NCBI RefSeq assembly: GCF_021462225.1
Contig: NC_061798.1
Span: forward strand, 26,885,320 to 26,949,319
Origin: Girardinichthys multiradiatus
Lineage: Eukaryota > Chordata > Actinopteri > Cyprinodontiformes > Goodeidae
Length of the DNA stretch: 64,000 bases
Direction: 5' to 3'
Shown piece after piece: positions 43,811 to 54,223 of the stretch. Under the pieces are notes generated by a model, which made no database searches, had not been told where the DNA came from, and was given only the letters and a program-made list of their open reading frames with translations. Both the position numbers and the translations under genes were made by a program. Every line of letters begins with the position of its first letter. Position 1 is the stretch's first letter.

Positions 43811-46200
43811 CAGGAGTAGCTTCTAGGATGAGAAGAGAGAACAAAGTTAAAAGCTGAAATAACAGCAAATAATGCAAAACTGGAGAGTAGTGTGAGAATG
43901 TAGCAAAGAGGGTGAAAGAGGTCATTATGTCCTCTAGCAGCCTAAGCCTATAGGAGCATAACTACAGAGATAGTTTCAGTTCAGATTATTTAGTGAAACA
44001 GCGCTTATTTACAACAATGTCGTCACAAGGCACCCCACAAAGGGTCCCACTGATGGTCATTGTTATACTAAAAACCACATGGATTGGGATATCTCTCTTT
44101 GTCAAACTGATTATAAACATTGGAAAAGAGAAGGGGTCATACAGGTAGCAGAAATGGAGGGTGTGTTTGCACCTCAACCATAACTGAGCCGGTTTAGGCT
44201 AAACCTGACTCCACCTTACTCCAACCAACAGGGAGGGAGGAAGACTGAGGTAAAAAAAATAAGGAAGATAGTTCAGGATAACCTAAGCCACTCTATAAGT
44301 TTTATCAAAAAGGAAAGTTTTAAGCCTAGCCTTAAAAGTAGACAGGGTGTCTGCCTCACGGACTAAAGCTGGGAGCTGGTTCCACAGGAGAGGAGCTGAT
44401 AACTAAAGGATCTGCCTCCCATTCTACTTCTAGAGACTCTAGGAACCACCAGTAAACCTGCAGTCTGAGAACGAAGTGCTCTGTTAGGAATATATGGAAC
44501 AATCAGATCTCTGATGTATGATGGAGCTAGATCATTAAGGGCTTTATATGTGAGGAGGAGAATTTTTAATTCTTTTCTGGATTTAACAGGGAGCCAATGA
44601 AGGGAAGCTAAAATAGGAGAAATATGATCTCTCTTTTTAATTTTCATCAGAACTCTTGCTGCAGCATTTTGAATCAGCTGAAGGCTTTTAACTGCATTTT
44701 GTGGATATCCTGATAGTAAAGAATTACAATAGTCCAGCCTTGAAGTAACAAATGCATGGACTAGTTTTTCAGCGTCACTCCTGGACACGATATTTCTAAT
44801 TTTGGCAATGTTCCGGAGATGAAAGAAGGAAATCCTAGAAACTTGTTTAATATGGGATTTAAATGACATGTCCTGGTCAAAAATAACACCAAGGTTTTTT
44901 ACTTTATTACCGGAGGTCAATTTAATGCCATCCAGGTTAAGTGATTGACTAAGCAGTTTCTTTTTTAAAGACTCCGGTCCAAAGACGACAACTTCTGTCT
45001 TTTCTTAAAGTCATCCAAGTTTTTATATCTTTAAGACATGCTTGTAGTCTATCTAACTGGTTGGGTTCATCAGGATTTATGGATAAGTAAAGCTGAGTGT
45101 GATCAGCGTAACAGTGAAAATGTATCCTATGCTGCCTGATAATTTGACCTATTGGAAGCATATATATAGTAAAGAGAATTGGCCCAAGTACTGAACCCTG
45201 TGGTACTCCACAATTAACCCTGGAGTTTAAAGATGATTTATTATTTAACATGAACAAACTTGAATCTGTCAGACAGATAAGATTTAAACCAGCCTAGCGC
45301 TGTTCCCCTGATCCCTACAGCATATTCCAGCCTTTTTCAGAGAATATTATGGTTGACTGTATCAAATGCAGCACTGAGATCTAACAGAACCAGAACAGAC
45401 ACAAGTCCATTATCTGAGGCCATAAGAATATCATTAGTGACTTTCAGCAGAGCTGTTTCAGTGCTATGATGAGCTCTGAAGCCTGACTGAAACTCTTCAA
45501 ACAGGTCATTGCTGTGTAAATGCTCACACATTTGATTAGCAACTATTTTCTCAAGAATTTTAGATAAGAATGGAAGATTGGATATAGGTCTGTAATTTTT
45601 CAAGTCATCTCGATCAAGCGAAGGTTTCTTAAGTAAAGGTTTAATTACAGCTAACTTAAAAGCTTGTGGTACATATCCATTTACTAAGGATACATTAATC
45701 ATATCTAAAATGGGGCTGGTAATCAGAGGGAACACTTCCTTAAATAATTTGGTTGGGATTGGGTCTAACATCCAAGTTGAAGGTTTAGATGAAGTTAATA
45801 TTTCTGATAACTCAGGAAGCTTCACAGGATCAAAACAGTCCAAACACAAAACAGGTTCTGCAGTTATTTCCAATGTTGTCTCACTTGCTGAGGATGAAGT
45901 AATCATCTTCGGGAGTATGTCAAAGATTTTATTTTTAATAGAATAAATTTTATTTAAGAAGAATCCCATAAAGTCATGGCTGCTAAGAGCTAAGGGAATG
46001 GATGGCTCAACAGAGCTATGACTCTGTGTAAGTTTAGCAACTGTACTAAAGAGAAACCTAGGATTATTCTTGTTCTCTTCTATTAATGATGAGAAATAAG
46101 CTGTTCTGGCTTGGCGAAGTGTCTTTTTATACAACAGTAGGCTATTTTTCCAGATTAAGTAGGAATCCTCTAGGTGTGTAGAGCGCGTATGCAGCAACAG
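43811..46200 (-). mobile_element. Second L2-type LINE family, damaged
   Basis: Fingers and motif A at 45337-46197 ([25 protein letters not shown]); motif region at 44949-45257 (CGVPQGSVLGPILF) where the catalytic pair reads YADH instead of YADD; C-terminus at 44363-44920. Frameshifts separate the pieces. The 3' UTR holds a nested repeat. The 5' part with the endonuclease is absent. Confidence 0.85.
43970..44262. mobile_element. Repeat nested in the LINE 3' UTR
   Basis: About 290 bp flanked by AGATAGTTTCAG and AGATAGTTCAG, a retroposon-style target duplication. Part of it recurs at 13510-13652. Confidence 0.6.
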
Positions 46201-48311
46201 CTAGCAGGGCTTCATAGGCGTGACCGTCAACCTTATGAGGCGTAAAAGAGGGCTGCTGGTCTGTCACAGCGCTCCTACCACCCTCCCGCCCCTTCTGTTG
46301 TGCCCCTGAATCCCAGCCCACAGATGGCTCGGGACCAGGTTGGCCAGATTGGACCCCAGGCTACGCGCCCCTCTCGGGTCACGCAATTAGGAAGGGCATC
46401 CTCCCAGAGGTGGTGAAGTGCATTTGGACGACCTTCGGCAGAGCGTAGGTGGACCCGTTTGCCTCCAGGGATGCGGTTCACTGACCCCTCTAGTTCTCCC
46501 TGACGGACAGTGCCAGTCCTCTGGGCTGCCACACACTGGTGCACGATTGGCCCAGGACCCATCTCTATGCCTTTCCCCCGTTCGCCCTAATCTTACAGAC
46601 ACCCTAAGGGTTCTTCAGGAGAGGCACAGGCTTCTGTTGGTGGCCATGCACACTGTGGACTGTGGACTAATGCCTCCTTTGTTCCGAAGGTGCCTGCTGT
46701 GGCTGGCTGCGTTCTGGTGCTACGGCTTTTCCGTTTCGAACCTGGCAACCCCTCTGAGCCTCTTTGGCCTGTCTGAGCGCTTGAGGCGTATGTCCGCTCC
46801 ACAGCAACCATTCGGCAGACAGAAAGCCTCTTGTCTGTTATGCTGGCTGTTGGAAAGGTCAGGCCCTATTTAAGCAGTGGTTGGCATGTTGGATTGTGGG
46901 GGTTATCTCTGTGGCTTATTCTTTGCAGGATCTGCTCTCGCTGGAGGAAGCACACGTTTTTCCTCCCTCCCTCTAGCCTGCTTCTGCCTTTGCTTTTGTC
47001 TGTGTTTTTCTCAGAGCCTCACTTTACATATCTTCCAAACTTGCAACTTATGGATTTGGTCAGCTGGTCTCTCAACGCAATTGACCAAATTTTTCCCACG
47101 GGAAGACAGGGTAAAGGAGAACCCTCTTGCCCAGCCGTTACATTCTTCTCTGGATATACAATGGATTCCTGGCAACAGTGGAAGATTGTGTGCTTGACTA
47201 CAATGTCGGTTGAGGACGCAGAAGACGTTTATATATTTGGATTTTTGATAACAGGATTCCTGCTTTTTGGAGCCGGTGGTTACCTGACTTATCGAGTGAG
47301 TAGCAAAACGTGGACAGCTGTTCAAAGCATCCCAAAGCTGCCTGCGATGCTGGATGGAATCTGCAGAGCGATCAATGCTCAGACTGAATTGTTAAGAGAG
47401 CTAAGCCGCAAGCTGGATATGGTTCTTGAACAGAATCGTAGCCTGGAAGCAGCTTTTGGACTCAGAGGTGAAAGGATTTAATCATGGAGAAGGTTGTTTG
47501 CTCCAGAACTGCAGAAAAGTCCCAGTAATTTGGATATTTGGATTGACAATTGAGAGATAACAGTGAAAACTCTTAAAGTGGTTGGAAATCCACACAACTG
47601 CTTGAACCAGAACACTTATTGTTTTTCTAAATATGGTGCCCCAACATGGCCTTGGCAACTTCTACTAAGTGGCTGTCGACAAAATATCTCCTGGATGTTA
47701 TGTAAACATGGCGCTATTTCCCAGCACCCCGAACAGCTGTGACCCAGATAAGACTTTGCGACCGATTGAGAAAACGTCCATCTCTCTCCTCAAGGACAAT
47801 GGCGCTCTATCTGTGTTGACAGTCTAATTCTTGCACACACACTCACAGTTATATATTCGCACCCCCAGGATTCCACCGCACCCTCGCAAAATCTTTTCTT
47901 GTGTGTTGTTTAGCCCGGCACCTAATTGCCTGATTTCATTACTTTTTCATAGATTTTTAGTTTTATCTGAAGGATTACCAGCAAAAACCAATATATTATT
48001 AGCACCTGAAAACATGGATTAAAGCTGTTTTGTACCAGTGACTCAGCTTCCCTAGTTAGAATTCAGTGGAATGATGAGACTATCAATATTATCATCTTTT
48101 AGCATAAAATGCTTTATTATTAAGAGTGGCTTGGAACCAATTTCTACCAGTAAACCCGGAAGGATTATTAATTATTGTTACTCCCAAGGATTATTAGTGT
48201 CATTTGATTTTTTTTCTGTTTCTGTATCATTGTAATGTTTTTCCTCATGTACAGCGTTTGAGTGCCTTGTTGCTGAATAGCGCTATATAAATAAAGTTGA
48301 CTTGACTTGAC
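46201..48311 (+). mobile_element. L2-tailed element with one ORF and no reverse transcriptase
   Basis: The right end (48238-48311) matches the L2 3' terminus (GTACAGCG-TTTGAGTG ... AGCGCTATATAAATAAAG) plus a (TTGAC)n tail. The left part is GC-rich. Between them is the membrane ORF at 46831 and about 700 bp without coding. It may be an L2 derivative that lost ORF2. The left limit is a guess. Confidence 0.55.
46831..47481 (+). CDS. Membrane-anchored coiled-coil protein of unknown function
   Basis: 216 codons if started at 46831; a later Met (MDLVSW near residue 74 or MDSWQQW near 111) may be the real start. A membrane span (YIFGFLITGFLLFGAGGYL) near residues 134-152 is followed by a Leu-heptad stretch (RAINAQTELLRELSRKLDMV). 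The N-terminal part is also hydrophobic. It sits upstream of an L2 3' end, so it may be that element's first ORF; I recall similar ORFs repeated in fish genomes. No catalytic motif. Confidence 0.5.
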   Translation: MSVMLAVGKVRPYLSSGWHVGLWGLSLWLILCRICSRWRKHTFFLPPSSLLLPLLLSVFFSEPHFTYLPNLQLMDLVSWSLNAIDQIFPTGRQGKGEPSCPAVTFFSGYTMDSWQQWKIVCLTTMSVEDAEDVYIFGFLITGFLLFGAGGYLTYRVSSKTWTAVQSIPKLPAMLDGICRAINAQTELLRELSRKLDMVLEQNRSLEAAFGLRGERI

Positions 48312-48317
48312 TCTGGT

Positions 48318-48600
48318 GGTCAGTAGGGATGAAATAGAATGAAAGTTATGATTGTAGCTACGGTTCTGTGAATCCCAGATGACCGCCAGAGCGCTCGGTC
48401 CCTCAGTCTACGCGTGCTTGCGAAAAGTTTATTGGTACTGAGCTCCCGTGACACGTGACTTACGTGAGTCCCCGGTAGGTCACAGGTGATTTTGTTGGTA
48501 TTAATTCTCGACCTTTTGCATGCGAAAGAGTGGTCATTCAGTGTTTGAAGCAACTAATCTGGCGGTCATCTGGGTTACAGTCATAACCTTCCTTCTCAAT
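48318..48600. mobile_element. Inverted-repeat element (MITE-like)
   Basis: AATCCCAGATGACCGCCAG near 48372 and its near-complement CTGGCGGTCATCTGGGTT near 48560, extended by GTTATGATTGTA / TACAGTCATAAC. About 40-bp arms around a 170-bp GC-rich middle. Superfamily not resolved. Confidence 0.6.
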
Positions 48601-48791
48601 GCTGCTCCTCAAGGCCCCCTGTCCTGCATGTTTTAGGTGTCTCCTTGCTGCCACACACTTGACCTAAAAACTGGATGATTATCAGACTGCAGCAGCACTT
48701 GGTGGCATGCAAAGGTCATGCATCATTTGAACGTAGATACATTTAAACATGCAGGACAGGGGGCCCTGAACACCAAGGTTGGGAACCACTG
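48601..48791. mobile_element. hAT-like MITE
   Basis: Arms GGCCCCCTGTCCTGCATG (left) and CATGCAGGACAGGGGGCC (right). The right end aaggttgggaaccactg matches hAT-type termini. No coding. Confidence 0.65.
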
Positions 48792-51700
48792 TTTTAGATG
48801 ATATTTGCATGACAACCAGAGATATGCCAGAATAAGGGCTTTTCTGTACTACCATCACAGAAGTAAACGTGAGATCTGTTAAAAGCTGCAGGGATTCTAA
48901 CTGGCACTGCGGGTTTCTCCATGGGGCTGAGTAACTTAGCTGATTCCAGCAGAGCAGGAAGCTATATCATTTATTTATGATATTATTATTAGCATTATTA
49001 TCTTGATAGTTGCTGTAATAGTTAATATGACTATTGTTGGCTCATTGCAAACTTATACCCTACATAAAAAAGAGAAAGAAAACTAATCTATCTATAAATC
49101 TATATTCTATAAACTATTCACACCAGCTTTGCCGAATCAAACTGTAGCTCATTTGCTCTGAAAGCCGACTGTTACGTCACAGTATTTGCTGCGGAACAGC
49201 TAAATAAGGTCATAGACGTCCGGCTGATCAATTTCGCGTATCTGCCATGTTTATTTCTCGCTGCAATTTTGTAGTCCAAGCTCAAGTATGCCTACGCTGC
49301 AAGAAGATAAGTTCTGTGTGGTTGTGGGTGTATTAACCCACACAATTCATTACATCATCCCCCAGCATCAGAACCTCTTCGAAATGCCTGGTTGCATTTA
49401 ATTTTTCATGGAAATGTCCCCACATCAGTGGTGAAATTACTATTTCCCCCACTTCAAGGATGAGTGCCTTCAGCAACCTCCGCAAGTATCAAGAAGGATT
49501 TGCTGAAAGACTTCATCTGATTGAGGGGTCTGTTACTTCTGTCTGTGGTAACAACGGACACAGCAAAGCGGTAAGCTGTAAATAACGCTAAACTGACAAC
49601 AAATTTTATTTTGGACATGAATTTATTGTGTTGATATGACCTCCTGGCCATTGTTTTGATAGCAGTAGCATCGTGCCTCCTGCTTAAGTTAGTGCTGTGT
49701 GCTGCTTTTAGCTTCTTGAGGACAGAACCGTACTGCATGTTTGAACAGAAACTGTTACATAAACAGTTTAGCATTGTTTTTGCAGTCTCGTTTCTGCAGT
49801 GCAAGATAATTGTTATCAAACTTCAAAAATGGCCAAATGGGTTAAATTGCAGTGCTATTTGACCTGGAGGGGGGCGGGGTGTGAAGGGCCTCAGTAGCAT
49901 TTAAATTGACCACACCAAAACGAGTTGCTCTCAGACGCACCTCACAACTGAATGATTTAAGGGTAAAAAGGAACAATTTAAAAGCGTGATATTTCCTCTT
50001 TAAGATGGTGAGACTGTGCACTCTAACTGGTGCAGATCCAAGGAGCAAACTCTGGTCTGCCTAAAAACAAAGGTTTTTGTCAGACTCATGTAGACCAAAA
50101 GCAAAAAGCCTGCCAACAACACAGGACATTGTTGGTAAGCAAAACCAAAACAAACGTGTAGCAAGGTAAGCCAGGAGAAGTGGTTTGCTGCCAGACATGG
50201 AGTGAGGACAAGCTAAAAGCTCTCATAGAAACATGGTCAAACAAATGCTGGTAAATTCTCATGAGAACAATGAAGTTTTCAAACTAAACAGCAAGAAAAT
50301 GAAGGCCCTGTGATTCACCCATACTGTAGCATTGTTGCACAAAGGAGAAAGATGCAGCACCACCAATATAAAAAAAAAAAAATACATGCTTAGAACTGGC
50401 AGTTCAGCAGAAAATGACAAATGTTTATGTTATGAAGAACTAGATCCCATTCTTGGCTGTCTCAGAAACAACACAGGGGAGGAGGAGAATAAGTCTTTCA
50501 AAAGGTTCAGATCATTCGATAAACTGTATTTTGAAAGAAACTTGGACTGGAACAATTTGGCAACCCCAATCCAACTGAATCCCCAGTTTTGAAAATGACC
50601 TAACTGTCTAACTGTTCCTGTTGTCAAAGGGGAGAACAACAGAGGGTGGAAATAAGTTTGGCATCTAATTATCATCAAAAACAATTATTTCTTCGTTCCT
50701 CACAGATTAAATGTGCTTAAATTAAATGTTTTTGATAAATGTTTCAGTTTTTTTTATGGCAGCAGCAAAACAGCTGCTGCCATAAAAGGTACATTTATTT
50801 TAAGGCTTTTCATGCATAATACACAGATGACCAATACATGTGGCTGGCACTGGTCCCGTAGTGACTGGCTATAACTTGATCAATATGAACAAAGGCATGG
50901 GAGGACTTTTAAATAATTGGATAAAAATGGAGGAAGACAGCCAAGACAAACAATACAGCTGGTAATAAGATGACCATTCATCATCCTTTTGCTTCAAGCA
51001 AACACTTCTTTCTGTATTTCTGTGGAGTCTTTAGCTGCTACCCTTCAAATCTCTCATGAGCTGTTTTTAGGCGATCTCGGAAGCCAGCCAGACTCCAGCT
51101 GCTCCCTCTCAGTTCAGTGTCCTCACCTCACGTTGCACAGAGTCAACACATTAATACCAAATGTTTTTTTAATCATATCCCGAAGCGGGGAAGTTTAACC
51201 ACCAACTATAAGGGCTGCATCTGCACAATGACTGTCCTGTGCGCTATACCTGGCTGTGAAACTGACCTTTCGCCAGTCGTTTGAGGACAAACTACTCGTC
51301 CCAAAACGTGCTGTTTAAAAATATTAATGTGTGATGGGTTATGAGCAGTTCCACCAAGACCCGACAGAGAAGGAGAGAAAACATTATGTTAAAACTGCAT
51401 ACTACATCACTCATGTGAATACTGAAAAACAGAATAAAAAGTCCTGCCAATCAGTTCAATGACCTGCCAGAAAGAGTATAATACTTTAACAGCAGTAAAA
51501 TGTTGGGAATTTCAAAATTCACACCCATTTGCTCAACCCTCAGCGTAGTAATTAGATTTTCATAATTTCTTCCATCTCTCTTTTCCTCCTTCCACACTTC
51601 CTTTGGGATGGGAACAACTGAGTTCAAGCACCTCAGAAGTCTATAAGGAGCCACATTTCCAAGATAAAGCTACCAGGGGGGTTCAGAGATCCACAATAAT

Positions 51701-52159
51701 GCTGCTGGCTCAGGGTGTAAAATATTAATGCTGTGATCAGAAGGGACTGAATATTTCAGGGGATAAAAGGTATAACTGTACATTCCAGACATGCTGCACC
51801 TGCTTAACGTTATTTAATGTGAATTTCCCTGGAGTTTAACTGTTTTTCAAGGGATGATTTCTAAGGCCAGATCCTCTTAAGCAGCAAAACCTTGGAATTT
51901 ATATGTAAATGTTAAATTTCAGGATGTTTCATTCAAGATCTTTTTACCTGATACTGATCATATCTATATTGGATTAGATGTTTAGTGATTCCATTCCCAG
52001 TCTAACTCTGTAATAAAATCAGAGATATGCTTGAAAACTCCCTAATTTTTAAGTGTAATAAAAACCAAAAACACCATATTTTATCAGTGTTGGTTTATCT
52101 ACATTATTTTGTGACTTTATCTCACTGAACTGACTCACCATTAGTGTTCAGGATTCTGC
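48792..52159. other. No recognisable gene
   Basis: Scattered frames of 60-121 codons on both strands lack motifs and splice context. Confidence 0.55.
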
Positions 52160-52401
52160 AGTAGCCATATCCAGAGTTTCTGCAGGTGTGGGCTTAATAT
52201 GTTCTCCTCTAGTTTCTCTGTTTACTTTAGTTCATAGTTATTCTAGTTCTTTATTTCCTCCTCTGATTTATTCTCTTACTTAGTTTGTGTTTTCTGTTGT
52301 TTGTTTAGTCCTTTCACTCTTCCTCAGCCTTTGTATTTGTTTCACCTATTCCCTGTTTCTTTGATTACCTGCCTTTTGTTTCCCTCTCTGTGCTCTGTGT
52401 A
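52160..52401 (+). repeat. T/C-rich repeat, left part (split by Tc1 copy C)
   Basis: gtttctctgtttactttag, cttcctcagcct and similar phrases continue at 54015-54223 after the Tc1, and resemble 58950-59340. Probably an uncharacterised interspersed repeat. Confidence 0.45.
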
Positions 52402-54014
52402 CAGGTCCTTCTCAAAATATTAGCATATTGTGATAAAGTTAATTATTTTCCATAATGTCATGATGAAAATTTAACATTCATATATTTTAGATTCATTGCA
52501 CACTAACTGAAATATTTCAGGTCTTTTATTGTCTTAATACGGATGATTTTGGCATACAGCTCATGAAAACCCAAAATTCCTATCTCACAAAATTAGCATA
52601 TCATTAAAAGGGTCTCTAAACGAGCTATGAACCTAATCATCTGAATCAACGAGTTAACTCTAAACACCTGCAAAAGATTCCTGAGGCCTTTAAAACTCCC
52701 AGCCTGGTTCATCACTCAAAACCCCAATCATGGGTAAGACTGCCGACCTGACTGCTGTCCAGAAGGCCACTATTGACACCCTCAAGCAAGAGGGTAAGAC
52801 ACAGAAAGACATTTCTGAACGAATAGGCTGTTCCCAGAGTGCTGTATCAAGGCACCTCAGTGGGAAGTCTGTGGGAAGGAAAAAGTGTGGCAGAAAACGC
52901 TGCACAACGAGAAGAGGTGACCGGACCCTGAGGAAGATTGTGGAGAAGGGCCGATTCCAGACCTTGGGGGACCTGCGGAAGCAGTGGACTGAGTCTGGAG
53001 TAGAAACATCCAGAGCCACCGTGCACAGGCGTGTGCAGGAAATGGGCTACAGGTGCCGCATTCCCCAGGTCAAGCCACTTTTGAACCAGAAACAGCGGCA
53101 GAAGCGCCTGACCTGGGCTACAGAGAAGCAGCACTGGACTGTTGCTCAGTGGTCCAAAGTACTTTTTTCAGGATGAAAGCAAATTCTGCATGTCATTCAG
53201 AAATCAAGGTGCCAGAGTCTGGAGGAAGACTGGGGAGAAGGAAATGCCAAAATGCCAGAAGTCCAGTGTCAAGTACCCACAGTCAGTGATGGTCTGGGGT
53301 GCCGTAGTCAGCTGCTGGTGTTGGTCCACTGTGTTTTATCAAGGGCAGGGTCAATGCAGCTAGCTATCAGGAGATTTTGGAAGCACTTCATGCTTCCATC
53401 TGCTGAAAAGCTTTATGGAGATGAAGATTTCATTTTTCAGCACGACCTGGCACCTGCTCACAGTGCCAAAACCACTGGTAAATGGTTTACTGACCATGGT
53501 ATCACTGTGCTCAATTGGCCTGCCAACTCTCCTGACCTGAACCCCATAGAGAATCTGTGGGATATTGTGAAGAGAACGTTGAGAGACTCAAGACCCAACA
53601 CTCTGGATGAGCTAAAGGCCGCTATCGAAGCATCCTGGGCCTCCATAAGACCTCACCAGTGCCACAGGCTGATTGCCTCCATGCCACGCCGCATTGAAGC
53701 AGTCATTTCTGCAAAAGGATTCCCGACCAAGTATTGAGTGTATAACTGTACATGATTATTTGAAGGTTGACGTTTTTTGTATTAAAAACACTTTTCTTTT
53801 ATTGGTCGGATGAAATATGCTAATTTTGTGAGATAGGAATTTTGGGTTTTCATGAGCTGTATGCCACAATCATCCATATTAAGATAATAAAAGACCTGAA
53901 ATATTTCAGTTAGTGTGCAATGAATCTAAAATATATGAATGTTAAATTTTTATCATGACATTATGGAAAATAATGAACTTTATCACAATATGCTAATATT
54001 TTGAGAAGGACCTG
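52402..54014 (+). mobile_element. Tc1-like element, copy C (full length)
   Basis: CAGGTCCTTCTC to GAGAAGGACCTG with TA on both sides, 1,613 bp. It serves as the reference for copies A and B. Confidence 0.95.
52730..53737 (+). pseudogene. Tc1 transposase, three 1-base frameshifts
   Basis: Begins MGKTADLTAVQK with the paired-like helix-turn-helix domain. The triad region is readable across frames (DESKF, FQHDLAPAH, NPIENLW), so all three acids survive. Relative to copy A one extra base is present near 53169 (ttttttcagg), 53308 (ccgtagtc) and 53382 (ttggaagc). Otherwise near-identical to copies A and B; ends TGA 53735-53737. Confidence 0.92.
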
Positions 54015-54223
54015 TATATTAGTTGTTCTGTTTGCTTAGTTCCTCGCTGGTTTCTTCTGTTACTACCCCGTTCCCTACCACGTCTATGCTTTGTTTATGC
54101 TTCGCTTGGATCTTATGCTACGTTTTGCCATTAGTATCTGCAGAGTTTTGTAAGTTTTCTATTTTGGACTCTGATTCATATCTGCAGTGTTTTTGTTACG
54201 TTTTTGCCTTTGAGGAATAAAAT
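54015..54223 (+). repeat. T/C-rich repeat, right part
   Basis: Continuation of 52160-52401, ending in gaggaataaaat just before the next ORF. The AATAAA may be the 3' end of the repeat. Confidence 0.45.
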
